A stretch of DNA of 64,000 bases from assembly GCA_045531955.1 (NCBI GenBank), contig JAZSFC010000014.1, positions 23,854 to 87,853 on the forward strand, written 5' to 3'. A program made the translations under genes and the position numbers. Each line of letters begins with the position of its first letter. The first letter of the stretch is position 1. This DNA comes from SIG299 sp045531955. Its GTDB lineage: Bacteria; Bacillota; Clostridia; Lachnospirales; Lachnospiraceae. A model generated the notes under the pieces. It was not told the DNA's origin. It saw only the letters and a program-made list of their open reading frames with translations, and did not search any database. Shown piece after piece: positions 8,678 to 17,358 of this stretch.

Positions 8678-9084
8678 CGGAAAAGAAAACTGAGATTCAG
8701 AGTCTTTCCAAGCGATTTTTACGGGACCACTCCATATGGAGTCGAGGCCATACGGACAGCCGGGTCCACTGCCGATTGGCGGCTTGCCGCCTTATTGATT
8801 GAGTTAAAAGCTCAAATTTTATAAGTTGGTTACTTTATAACCGAAATGCGTTTTATGACGCAGACTTGTGAAACGGTCAATAAGAGTAGTAAAAGTATTG
8901 TTGCTATATAGACTCTGAGAATCCTGTATCCGCTCCGGTTTATTGTGGGCAAATAGTTTTTATTTGCTGTACAATGTGATAGTTGTATTTGTGTGCTTAG
9001 GCATACGTGGAGATAGTTTGATATTGTTTTGGATTAATGATTAATGGACGCAAGCTGTGTGTAAACGCGGCTTGCGTTTTTGTT
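8678..9084 (+). ncRNA. Structured leader or stand-alone RNA upstream of speA
   Basis: This gene-free stretch of over 500 bp holds a compact folded domain. A closing stem pairs GATTC and AGAGTC (8694-8704) with GACTCT and GAATC (8911-8923). Weaker inner helices are AGCGAT with GTTGCT and TTTTAC with GTAAAA. Local hairpins include ACTCC/GGAGT (8729-8742) inside GGACC/GGTCC (8724-8767), GGCGG/CCGCC (8778-8791), TTGAG/CTCAA (8799-8815) and TGCG/CGCA (8847-8862). A promoter precedes it and a terminator at 9048 ends it, immediately before the speA ribosome site. This is the layout of a riboswitch or attenuator; an independent RNA of about 400 nt is the alternative. I do not recognise the family. 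The folding is by eye. Confidence 0.6.
9048..9084 (+). terminator. Intrinsic terminator between the structured RNA and speA
   Basis: ACGCAAGC (9048-9055) pairs with GCTTGCGT (9070-9077), followed by TTTTTGTTTT. It ends 25 bp before the speA start, so it either terminates a separate RNA or is the expression platform of a leader. Confidence 0.85.
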
Positions 9085-9108
9085 TTATCAGAACAAGAGA
9101 GGTGTCCT

Positions 9109-10566
9109 ATGAGTGAAAAAATAATCATTGACCAATCCAGAGCCCCGATTTATGAGGCATTACAAAATTTCAGACAAATGAGGGTTGTTCCCTTTGACGT
9201 GCCGGGGCATAAGCATGGCAAAGGAAATCCGGAGCTGACGGAGTTTTTAGGGGAACAGTGTGTCGGTGTCGACGTAAACAGTATGAAACCGTTAGATAAT
9301 TTATGCCATCCGGTGTCCGTCATTCATGAGGCAGAGATGCTGGCAGCAGATGCCTTTGGTGCAGCCCATGCCTTCCTTATGGTAGGCGGAACCACCAGCT
9401 CAGTGCAGAGCATGGTGTTATCCACATGTAAACGGGGAGATAAAATTATTCTGCCGAGAAATGTACACCGAAGTGTCATCAATGCCCTGGTGCTTTGCGG
9501 CGCGATTCCGGTGTATGTGAATCCGGAGGTGGACTGCCGTTTGGGAATTTCTCTTGGTATGCAGCGGGAGCAGGTGGCACGGGCTATTGCAGAACATCCG
9601 GATGCCGTGGCGGTGTTTGTAAATAATCCGACTTATTACGGTGTTTGCAGTGACCTGCGGGCAATTGTAAAAATGGCCCATGATGCGGGCATGTATTGCC
9701 TTGCAGATGAGGCTCACGGTACCCACTTTTACTTTGGAGAAGGAATGCCGGTATCGGCCATGGCGGCAGGTGCGGATATGGCAGCAGTCTCCATGCATAA
9801 AAGCGGCGGCAGCCTGACCCAGTCCAGCTTACTTCTTATCGGACCGCGGATGAATGTGGGACATGTGCGTCAGATTATCAATCTGACCCAGACCACCTCC
9901 GGCAGCTATCTTCTGATGTCCAGCCTGGATATCAGCCGCAGAAACCTGGTGCAGCGGGGCAAGCAGGTCTTTAAAAAGGTGATTGAGATGGCGGAGTATG
10001 CAAGGGAAGAAATCAATGCAATCGGCGGATATTATGCCTTTGGCAGGGAGCTGATTAACGGTAACTCCATTTATGATTTTGACCCGACCAAGCTTAGCGT
10101 CCACACCCGTGACATTGGGCTGGCGGGCATTGAAGTGTACGACCTGCTCCGGGATGAATATGACATTCAAATTGAGTTTGGTGACATCGGAAATATTTTA
10201 GCCTATCTTTCCATCGGGGACCGCCCGCAGGAGCTGGAACGACTGGTAAGTGCCCTGGCGGAAATACGCCGCAGATTCCAGCTGGACGGAAGCGGATTGC
10301 TTAGTCAGGAGTACATAGACCCTGAGGTGGTATTAAGTCCGCAGGAGGCCTTCTACGCGGCGAAACGGAGCATTCCGTTAAAGGATAGTGCCGGCATGGT
10401 CTGCAGTGAGTTTGTGATGTGTTATCCGCCGGGAATTCCGATTCTGGCTCCGGGAGAGCGGATCACGCAGGACATTCTGGATTACATAGAATATGCGAAG
10501 GTGAAGGGCTGTTCCCTGACCGGTCCGGAGGATCCGGAGATTTTGAATATCAACGTGCTTGTATAA
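9109..10566 (+). CDS. speA: Arginine decarboxylase (aminotransferase-fold Orn/Lys/Arg decarboxylase)
   Basis: PLP enzyme of 485 residues, the length of the SpeA-type decarboxylases of Firmicutes, converting arginine to agmatine. Seen: PFDVPGHKHGKG near the N-terminus, GGTTSSVQSM for phosphate binding, LADEAHGTHF with the PLP Asp, and SMHKSGGSLTQSS with the Schiff-base Lys at residue 231. ATG at 9109 follows AGAGAGG; the frame is open further upstream only because it runs through the terminator. The following agmatinase and spermidine enzymes favour arginine over lysine or ornithine as substrate. Confidence 0.9.
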   Translation: MSEKIIIDQSRAPIYEALQNFRQMRVVPFDVPGHKHGKGNPELTEFLGEQCVGVDVNSMKPLDNLCHPVSVIHEAEMLAADAFGAAHAFLMVGGTTSSVQSMVLSTCKRGDKIILPRNVHRSVINALVLCGAIPVYVNPEVDCRLGISLGMQREQVARAIAEHPDAVAVFVNNPTYYGVCSDLRAIVKMAHDAGMYCLADEAHGTHFYFGEGMPVSAMAAGADMAAVSMHKSGGSLTQSSLLLIGPRMNVGHVRQIINLTQTTSGSYLLMSSLDISRRNLVQRGKQVFKKVIEMAEYAREEINAIGGYYAFGRELINGNSIYDFDPTKLSVHTRDIGLAGIEVYDLLRDEYDIQIEFGDIGNILAYLSIGDRPQELERLVSALAEIRRRFQLDGSGLLSQEYIDPEVVLSPQEAFYAAKRSIPLKDSAGMVCSEFVMCYPPGIPILAPGERITQDILDYIEYAKVKGCSLTGPEDPEILNINVLV

Positions 10567-10611
10567 GACTGTGATATGACAACGAAATTACAGGCAGAAA
10601 GGATAAAGAAC

Positions 10612-11481
10612 ATGGATTTATGGTTTAGTGAATTTCATGCCCCGGATGTAAAACACAGTATCCGGGTGAACCGGCATTTGTATTCCGGGAAAAGTGAATT
10701 CCAGCAGATAGATATTTTTGAAACTCCGGAGTTTGGCAAGGTGCTGACGTTGGACGGCAATGTTATGCTGACGGAGCGGGATGAATTTATATACGACGAA
10801 ATGATTACCCATGTGCCGATGTCGGTGCACCCGAAGGTAAGGGATGTGCTGGTCATCGGTGCGGGAGACGGCGGTGTGGTAAAGGAGCTGGCGCGGTACG
10901 AAAGCATTGAGCGGATTGATTTGGTGGAAATGGATCCCCAGGTAATTGAGGCCTGCCGGACCTACTTGCCGGAAAATGCCAGCCGTCTGGATGACAGCCG
11001 GGTGCATATCACCTATGATAATGCCCTGCGGTTTATCCGGCGCTGCAGTAACTGCTACGATTTGATTATTGTGGATTCCAATGACCCCTTCGGTCCGTCG
11101 GAAGGTTACTTTACAAAGGAGTTCTACGGCATCTGTTTTAACGCCCTGAAGGAAGACGGTATTATGGTCAACCAGCAGGGAAGCCCGTTTTACAAGCACG
11201 ATGCGGAAGCGATGCAGAGAAGCCACAAACGGATTGTATCCACGTTTCCTATCAGCCGCGTATACCAGGCCCACATTCCGACCTATGCGGCGGGCTACTG
11301 GCTGTTCGGCTTTGCCAGTAAAAAGTATCATCCGGTGGATGATTTTGATGCACAGAAGTGGAAGAATCTGCATTTAAGAACGAGATATTACACCACGAAG
11401 CTGCACATCGGTTCCTTCTATTTGCCGGCATATCTGGAGGAGATGCTGGAGGAAGTGGAGAAGGAAAACTGCTGTAAATAG
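10612..11481 (+). CDS. speE: Spermidine synthase-family aminopropyltransferase
   Basis: 289 residues. Transfers an aminopropyl group from decarboxylated SAM to putrescine, or in some bacteria to agmatine. Seen: LTLDGNVMLTERDEFIYDEMITHVP, the nucleotide loop VIGAGDGGVVKE, acidic LVEMDP, and the catalytic loop VDSNDPFGP, normally DSTDPxGP. ATG at 10612 follows AGAAAGGA and gives the usual MDLWF-type N-terminus; an ATG at 10576 would add 12 residues. No speD, source of decarboxylated SAM, is in the operon, which instead carries the SAM-independent carboxy(nor)spermidine pair, so the substrate here is an open question. Confidence 0.85.
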   Translation: MDLWFSEFHAPDVKHSIRVNRHLYSGKSEFQQIDIFETPEFGKVLTLDGNVMLTERDEFIYDEMITHVPMSVHPKVRDVLVIGAGDGGVVKELARYESIERIDLVEMDPQVIEACRTYLPENASRLDDSRVHITYDNALRFIRRCSNCYDLIIVDSNDPFGPSEGYFTKEFYGICFNALKEDGIMVNQQGSPFYKHDAEAMQRSHKRIVSTFPISRVYQAHIPTYAAGYWLFGFASKKYHPVDDFDAQKWKNLHLRTRYYTTKLHIGSFYLPAYLEEMLEEVEKENCCK

Positions 11482-11505
11482 GCAGGTTTTGGAAAGGAGA
11501 AGTAT

Positions 11506-12363
11506 ATGCTTAGTAAAAATATAGAAACCTTTATCGGGTGCGACTCGGAATATGAGGAGGCGCAGATTGTTCTGTTCGGTGCGCCCTTTGATTCCACCAC
11601 CAGCTTCCGGCCGGGGGCAAGATTTGGTTCTTCCGCCATGCGGCACGAAAGCTTCGGACTGGAAACCTACAGTCCGCATCAGGATAAGGATTTGACGGAC
11701 TGTAAGATATTTGATTCCGGGGATTTGGAGCTTTGCTTTGGCAGTGCGGAAAGTGCATTGAAAGATATTGAAGACCGGACAGAACAGATTTTATCCGACG
11801 GAAAACTGCCGCTGCTTCTTGGCGGTGAGCATCTGGTAACTTTGGGAGCTGTCCGGGCAATGGTAAAGCGTTATCCGGATTTACATATCATACATTTTGA
11901 TGCCCACGCAGATTTGCGTGAGGATTATCTGGGTGCACGCTTAAGCCACGCCTGCGTCATGCGGCGATGCTTTGAGCTGCTGGGAGAGAACCGCATCCAC
12001 CAGTTTTGTATCCGAAGCGGAGAACGGGCAGAGTTTGAGTTTGCAAAACAGCATACCAACCTGCACAAGTTCGGCTTCCACGGTCTTACGGAACTGGTAA
12101 GGGAGCTCCGGGAGAATAACAAGCCGGTTTATTTCACTATTGATTTGGATTGCCTGGATCCTTCGGTTTTTCCGGGAACAGGCACTCCTGAGGCCGGCGG
12201 TGTTACCTTTATGCAGCTGTTGGATGCCATCCGTCAGGTGGCAACGGCAACGGTTGTAGGAGCAGATGTGAATGAACTGGCGCCGATGCTGGATGTAAGC
12301 GGTGTATCCACGGCAACGGCATGTAAGGTTCTGCGGGAACTGCTACTGGCGTTGTGCAGATAA
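11506..12363 (+). CDS. speB: Agmatinase (agmatine or aminopropylagmatine ureohydrolase)
   Basis: Dinuclear Mn ureohydrolase of 285 residues, hydrolysing agmatine to putrescine and urea. The metal ligands are all visible: GGEH with His109, DAHAD at 132-136, and DLD with Asp213 and Asp215. Preceded by GGAAAGGAG. Between the aminopropyltransferase and carboxyspermidine genes it could accept agmatine itself or an aminopropylated agmatine; sequence alone does not decide. Confidence 0.9.
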   Translation: MLSKNIETFIGCDSEYEEAQIVLFGAPFDSTTSFRPGARFGSSAMRHESFGLETYSPHQDKDLTDCKIFDSGDLELCFGSAESALKDIEDRTEQILSDGKLPLLLGGEHLVTLGAVRAMVKRYPDLHIIHFDAHADLREDYLGARLSHACVMRRCFELLGENRIHQFCIRSGERAEFEFAKQHTNLHKFGFHGLTELVRELRENNKPVYFTIDLDCLDPSVFPGTGTPEAGGVTFMQLLDAIRQVATATVVGADVNELAPMLDVSGVSTATACKVLRELLLALCR

Positions 12364-12443
12364 ATCTATCTATTTTGTAAAGATGTTTTGGAAGTATTAT
12401 ATGATTTGATTATTAAAATTGGAAAAAGAAGGAGAATACAAAT

Positions 12444-13703
12444 ATGAGCAGAGTGTTAGTAATCGGCTGCGGCGGCGTGGCAAATGTAGCAATCAGAAAA
12501 TGCTGTCAGGTAAGTGAGGTGTTCAACGAGCTTTGTATCGCCAGCAGAACCAGGGAAAAGTGTGATACCCTGGCAAAAGATTTAGAAGGAAAAACAAAGA
12601 CAAAAATTACAACCGCACAGGTAGACGCGGATGATGTGCATCAGGTAACCCGCTTAATCAAGTCCTATCAGCCGGATTTGGTAATGAACATTGCCCTGCC
12701 GTATCAGGATTTAACCATTATGGATGCTTGCCTTGCCTGCGGTGTCAACTATATGGATACTGCAAACTATGAGCCGGAGGATACGGAAGACCCTAAGTGG
12801 CGTGCTATTTATGAAAAGCGCTGTAAGGAAGCGGGATTTTCCGCATACTTTGATTACAGCTGGCAGTGGGCTTACCGGGAAAAGTTTGAGAAGGCAGGAC
12901 TCACCGCACTGCTTGGCTGCGGCTTTGACCCGGGTGTTACCCAGGCCTATTGCGCCTACGCAAAGAAGCACGAGTTTGATACCATCGATACCATTGATAT
13001 TTTAGACTGCAACGGCGGCGACCATGGCTATCCGTTTGCTACCAACTTTAATCCGGAGGTAAACCTTCGTGAAGTTTCCGCACCGGGCAGTTATTGGGAG
13101 GATGGCCACTGGGTGGAGATTCCTGCCATGAGCATCAAGAGAGAGTATAACTTTGACTGTGTAGGCGACAAGGACATGTACCTGCTGCATCACGAGGAAA
13201 TCGAGTCCCTGGCATTAAATATTCCGGAGGTAAAAAGAATCCGTTTCTTTATGACCTTTGGACAGAGCTACCTGACCCATATGAAGTGTCTGGAAAACGT
13301 AGGCATGCTTTCCACCACACCAATCGAGTTTGAAGGTCACGAAATTGTGCCGATTAAGTTTTTAAAGGCGCTTCTTCCGGACCCTGCAAGTCTTGGACCT
13401 CGTACCCACGGCAAGACCAACATCGGCTGTATTTTTACCGGTAAGAAGGATGGCAAGGACAAGACCTATTATATTTATAACGTGTGTGACCATCAGGAGT
13501 GCTATAAGGAAGTACAGAGCCAGGCCATCAGCTATACCACCGGTGTTCCGGCCATGTGCGGTGCCCTGATGCTGCTTACCGGCAAGTGGAACAAGGCAGG
13601 GGTGTATACCGTGGAAGAATTTGATCCGGACCCATTCCTGGATGCTCTGGACAAGTATGGTTTACCACGGAAAGAAAACTTTAATCCGGAGCTGGTGGAC
13701 TAA
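12444..13703 (+). CDS. Carboxynorspermidine/carboxyspermidine dehydrogenase (saccharopine dehydrogenase family)
   Basis: 419 residues. The N-terminal Rossmann motif VLVIGCGGVANVAIRKC binds NAD(P)H. The enzyme reductively condenses aspartate semialdehyde with a diamine (putrescine gives carboxyspermidine). Family traits include LVMNIALPYQDLTIMDACLACGVNYMDTANYE and a central GFDPGVT. Preceded by GAAGGAG. The stop overlaps the start of the next gene (TAATG), and that gene encodes the matching decarboxylase, which secures the pathway assignment over saccharopine metabolism. Confidence 0.9.
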   Translation: MSRVLVIGCGGVANVAIRKCCQVSEVFNELCIASRTREKCDTLAKDLEGKTKTKITTAQVDADDVHQVTRLIKSYQPDLVMNIALPYQDLTIMDACLACGVNYMDTANYEPEDTEDPKWRAIYEKRCKEAGFSAYFDYSWQWAYREKFEKAGLTALLGCGFDPGVTQAYCAYAKKHEFDTIDTIDILDCNGGDHGYPFATNFNPEVNLREVSAPGSYWEDGHWVEIPAMSIKREYNFDCVGDKDMYLLHHEEIESLALNIPEVKRIRFFMTFGQSYLTHMKCLENVGMLSTTPIEFEGHEIVPIKFLKALLPDPASLGPRTHGKTNIGCIFTGKKDGKDKTYYIYNVCDHQECYKEVQSQAISYTTGVPAMCGALMLLTGKWNKAGVYTVEEFDPDPFLDALDKYGLPRKENFNPELVD

Positions 13704-14977
13704 TGGAACACGGGGAGAAGAATCCGGTAGTTGCCGGATTGAATCAAAGGAAGCTTCTAAAGGAGTTCGGAGCGCTGCCGACACCTTGCTATGTCATAGA
13801 CGAGGAGAAACTGCAACAGAACGGAGAAATCCTGGCGGGTGTAGCTGCCCGCACCGGCTGCAAAATTTTACTGGCACAAAAGGCATTTTCCAACTATGAT
13901 TGTTACCCGATACTGGCAAAGTATCTTGCCGGAACGGAAGCCAGCGGACTTTTCGAAGCCCGTCTCGGAGCAGAGGAAATGCCGGGAAAAGAAGTCCATG
14001 TATTTTGCGGGGCCTATCGTGATGACGAATTCGAAGAATTATTACGCTATGCGGATCATATTGTGTTTAATTCCGTCCGCCAGTTAGAAAAGTTCGGAAA
14101 GCGGGCAAAGGATGCCGGAAAAAGTGTAGGACTTCGCATCAATCCGGAATGCTCCACTCAGGAAGGTCATGCTATTTATGACCCGTGTGCACCGGGAAGC
14201 CGCCTCGGAGTAACAAGAGATGTGTGGAATAAGGAAATGACGGAAGAACTTTTGCAACTTCTGGACGGGTTGCATTTCCACACGCTATGTGAGCAGGATG
14301 CGGATGCCCTGGAAATAACATTGCGGGCAGTAGAAGCCGGATTTGGCGATGTATTGCCACAAATGCAATGGTTGAACATGGGTGGTGGACATCATATTAC
14401 AAAGCCGGGATATAATGTGGATATCTTAGAGAAGTGCATTGCTTATGCAAAAGAAAAGTGGAAAGTGGAAGTATATCTGGAGCCGGGAGAAGCGGTGGCA
14501 TTAAACGCCGGATATCTGGCGAGTCGTGTACTGGATGTGGTAACCAACGGTGATACAAAAATTGCCATTCTGGATGCTTCTGCAGCCTGCCATATGCCGG
14601 ATGTCATTGAAATGCCTTATACGCCGCCATTGTATGGCGCAGTAAAAGCAGAGGATATCGAAAATGCAGCACAGACACAGGAAGCGGAACCGGGTAACAA
14701 TATGTCATTATACACCTACCGTTACCGCCTGGCAGGCCCTACCTGCCTTTCCGGCGATGTTATCGGCGATTACTGTTTCCGAAAAGAACTGCAGGAAGGC
14801 GACCTGCTTATCTTCGAAGACATGGCCATTTACACTACCTGCAAAAACAATACCTTTAACGGTATGCCTTTACCGAACATCTGGAAAAGAACGGCGGAGG
14901 GAGAATTACTGCAATTAACGGATTTTGGATATAGAGATTTTAAAAATCGCCTTGGAACCTTGCGGCACACAAAATAA
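13703..14977 (+). CDS. nspC: Carboxynorspermidine/carboxyspermidine decarboxylase
   Basis: Alanine-racemase-fold PLP decarboxylase, 424 residues, converting carboxy(nor)spermidine to (nor)spermidine. LAQKAFSNYD carries the PLP lysine (residue 60); GLRINPECS, the Gly-rich MGGGHHIT and the C-terminal GPTCLSGDVIGDY (Cys at the active site) are present. LysA-type diaminopimelate decarboxylases share the fold, but the coupling to the dehydrogenase and the His pair after GGG fit NspC. Overlaps the upstream stop by one base. Confidence 0.9.
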   Translation: MEHGEKNPVVAGLNQRKLLKEFGALPTPCYVIDEEKLQQNGEILAGVAARTGCKILLAQKAFSNYDCYPILAKYLAGTEASGLFEARLGAEEMPGKEVHVFCGAYRDDEFEELLRYADHIVFNSVRQLEKFGKRAKDAGKSVGLRINPECSTQEGHAIYDPCAPGSRLGVTRDVWNKEMTEELLQLLDGLHFHTLCEQDADALEITLRAVEAGFGDVLPQMQWLNMGGGHHITKPGYNVDILEKCIAYAKEKWKVEVYLEPGEAVALNAGYLASRVLDVVTNGDTKIAILDASAACHMPDVIEMPYTPPLYGAVKAEDIENAAQTQEAEPGNNMSLYTYRYRLAGPTCLSGDVIGDYCFRKELQEGDLLIFEDMAIYTTCKNNTFNGMPLPNIWKRTAEGELLQLTDFGYRDFKNRLGTLRHTK

Positions 14978-15018
14978 AATCAGCATCTTTATGTCATACA
15001 TAAAGATGCTGATTTTTT
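14978..15018. terminator. Bidirectional terminator between convergent nspC and CotH genes
   Basis: AATCAGCATCTTTATG (14978-14993) pairs perfectly with 14999-15014 over a 5-nt loop. T-run on the plus strand (GATTTTTTA) and an A-run upstream that serves as a T-run for the minus strand. Confidence 0.88.
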
Positions 15019-17158
15019 ATTTAACCTCAAAAACTGCCTGCAACGTCATGGCAGAGTCCAGTTTAATATCCTGGGAAGCGGCGGTTTCATCCGCAAGCTT
15101 TCCCTTCTTAACTTCCCAACGGACAAATTTGTATCCGTCGGCAGGAGCCGCAGTGATGTTTACGGTAAGTTCCGGATAATACATACCGCCAAAATCAAAC
15201 TGCATGTCTAAGGCGCGTCCGTTTACCAGAATGGTACCCATGGACTTATCGTTGACATTCAGACTTAACTTGGAAGCGGAACTCATATCGAAAATCTTTT
15301 TCACCATGTTTGGCATGGCAACATAACGCTTGGAAATGAAGCTGGATAAATCCTTTAACTTGCCGGCATGGTGGCCTTCCGGATTCATGGCAATCCAGTC
15401 AGGACCGAAACGCTTCCAGGAATCGGAAAGCAGTTTGGTGTAGGTGCCGGACATGGCGTCCAGTTCTTTCTTTGCTGTCTTTGGTTCTAAATAGATGTTT
15501 CTCATGTCGCAAAGAGCAAGCACCAAATCATGCTTGAAACCTTCATTTTGCAACAGGGAACGGAAAATCTCAACCGGAGCATATTCTTCAATGTTTTTGG
15601 TGTATTCTTCATCGGAATAAGCTTCCAGTACACCGCTGATGTTATCGGTGTTAGCACTGTCCGGACCGTCATAAATACCGGTGGAGAAGTCGGTATCATA
15701 CACTGCCATACGCCACTTGCCGTCGGACCACTGTGTGGCACCGTCTGCATTGCGGACACGCCACATGCGCCAGTTGTTGTTATCGAAAATACTGTCCTTG
15801 TTGAAAATATAAAGGTTAAACGCGCAGTAGTCGATGAAGGAATCCATGTCTAACATTTCGCATGCTTTAGCATAGTTTGCTGCATCGGACATATCGTTGC
15901 AGGTCATGAAATTGAATAAGTCGTAGTACAGGTTGATATCAGTATCTTCCCCGTCTTCCACTTCGCCCTTTTTAATCAGGACAATGTTTTTATTGTCGAT
16001 GCCGTAGTTATTTTCAAAGTAGTTATCGCTGTAGTCCTCAGTGATGGTGTACATGCCCCAGTATTCGCCGTTGATGAACACAACACAAGGCGTATGCTGC
16101 TGGGTTTCAAAGTTGGCACCCTGCACCAAATTCTGAAGATATGGGTCACGGAGACGGCCGAAGTCTGCATCGTTACCGCCGATACGAAGAACAAAGGATT
16201 TATACTTTCTTAAAATATCGGTGCCGTCGGACTTTAGATTGCCCGGAATCAGTTCGTATTTTAAGTTCTTTTTGCCGTAATCCTCGCGGGCGTAGATGCG
16301 GATACTTTTCTGGGCCTGGTTACGGGTGCTGGCACCCATGATACGCATACCCATGTCCTGCTTAAAGCCCGGAACTTCACCGGATGTGATAAGCTCTACG
16401 GAAACCGGACGCTCCCATTCGCGGCCGCGGTTGGTATAGTTACCCTGCATCTGCCAGCTTTCCAGTGCGGCATTGGCCGGGTCGGAAACGAAATCGTCAT
16501 AGGTTTTACCAAGAGTATAAATACCGGTTTCGTAATCAAACAGATTATCAAATTCGGTAACCAGGGAAATGACCGGAACATCCAGATATTTGGAGCGGTC
16601 AACGCCTACAAAATAAGTTCCGTGGAACACATTAGTAGTCGAACCGTCCGGCAAAACCGCAATGGCGCGGATGACGGTACCCTTGTCTACATTAAAGTTT
16701 AGAGAATAAGTATAGTTCGGTGCAATGTCGGTCTGGGCAGACAGAACATTTGGCTCAGAGGTTCTGTTTTTTAATGTAATAGGAGCTTCGTATAAGGTGG
16801 AGCTCTCTGACGGAATGCTGCCGTCTAAGGTGTAATAGATTTTTGCACCCGGTACGTTACAATACAGGGTAAGTTCCTGGTTCTTATCATAAAAGCCGCT
16901 TTCTAAGCTGAAGCCTACATAATTACCTTCCGGTGTCGGAGTAGGAGTGATGGTTTCTGTTGGTGTAGGAAGCGGTTTGCCGGAAGTCTGGTTATTGGTT
17001 GCTCCGGAGTTGGTTCCCGGTGTGGCTTCGGAAGAAGTTCCGGTGTCAGAAGTGCCGGAACCGGAAACATTGTCCGGGGTGCCGGTTGTTTTGCCTGCGC
17101 AGCCGGAAAGTGCAAACAGAAGCAACACCAGCAGCAGGGAAGTCGTAAATTTTTTCAT
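15017..17158 (-). CDS. CotH-family lipoprotein with chitobiase-like N-terminal domain (copy 1)
   Basis: 713 residues, secreted and lipid-anchored: signal peptide ending LFALSGC, then a Gly/Ser/Thr/Pro linker of about 60 residues. Domains in order: a small beta domain of the chitobiase/hexosaminidase C-terminal type (GAKIYYTLDGSIPSESSTLYEAPI), a CotH kinase-like domain (SVELITSG...GMRIMGASTRNQAQKS, then FIDYCAFNLYIFNKDSIFDNNNWRMWR and AVYDTDFSTGIY with the metal-binding Asp), and a C-terminal beta repeat (ADGYKFVRWEVKKG...LQAVFEVK). CotH proteins are atypical protein kinases first known from spore coats; extracellular lipoprotein versions are common in Clostridia, role unknown. Own promoter at 17230. 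Confidence 0.88.
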   Translation of the reverse strand: MKKFTTSLLLVLLLFALSGCAGKTTGTPDNVSGSGTSDTGTSSEATPGTNSGATNNQTSGKPLPTPTETITPTPTPEGNYVGFSLESGFYDKNQELTLYCNVPGAKIYYTLDGSIPSESSTLYEAPITLKNRTSEPNVLSAQTDIAPNYTYSLNFNVDKGTVIRAIAVLPDGSTTNVFHGTYFVGVDRSKYLDVPVISLVTEFDNLFDYETGIYTLGKTYDDFVSDPANAALESWQMQGNYTNRGREWERPVSVELITSGEVPGFKQDMGMRIMGASTRNQAQKSIRIYAREDYGKKNLKYELIPGNLKSDGTDILRKYKSFVLRIGGNDADFGRLRDPYLQNLVQGANFETQQHTPCVVFINGEYWGMYTITEDYSDNYFENNYGIDNKNIVLIKKGEVEDGEDTDINLYYDLFNFMTCNDMSDAANYAKACEMLDMDSFIDYCAFNLYIFNKDSIFDNNNWRMWRVRNADGATQWSDGKWRMAVYDTDFSTGIYDGPDSANTDNISGVLEAYSDEEYTKNIEEYAPVEIFRSLLQNEGFKHDLVLALCDMRNIYLEPKTAKKELDAMSGTYTKLLSDSWKRFGPDWIAMNPEGHHAGKLKDLSSFISKRYVAMPNMVKKIFDMSSASKLSLNVNDKSMGTILVNGRALDMQFDFGGMYYPELTVNITAAPADGYKFVRWEVKKGKLADETAASQDIKLDSAMTLQAVFEVK

Positions 17159-17229
17159 GGCAGTGTCCTTTCTTTTTTGTAAACCCGATTTTAAAATATT
17201 AGAGTCTGATACGAATTTTTTCTGTCCTC

Positions 17230-17258
17230 AGTATACAACAGGTATCGCTTTTGCACAA
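17230..17258 (-). promoter_or_regulatory. Promoter of CotH copy 1
   Basis: On the minus strand TTGTGC (17258-17253), 17-bp spacer, TATACT (17235-17230). The -10 hexamer is identical to that of the upstream paralogue's promoter. Confidence 0.6.
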
Positions 17259-17311
17259 TAAAGCGACAGTGAAGTGAGCAATATTCAAGGGAAACTCCGC
17301 AACGGATGGCA

Positions 17312-17348
17312 CAAAAAAAGACCGTGTATCGTTCTTGATACACGGTCT
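17312..17348 (-). terminator. Terminator of CotH copy 2
   Basis: Perfect 12-bp stem (AGACCGTGTATC, 17319-17330, with 17337-17348) followed on the minus strand by seven Ts. It separates the two paralogous genes into two transcription units. Confidence 0.88.
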
Positions 17349-17358
17349 CTTAGAAATC

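Noticed and set aside
9037..9108. Longer N-terminus for the arginine decarboxylase
   Set aside because: The extra codons run through the terminator hairpin and T-run; the ATG at 9109 has a proper ribosome site and family N-terminus.
10618..11373. 251-codon minus-strand frame inside speE
   Set aside because: Antisense shadow of a well-supported gene.
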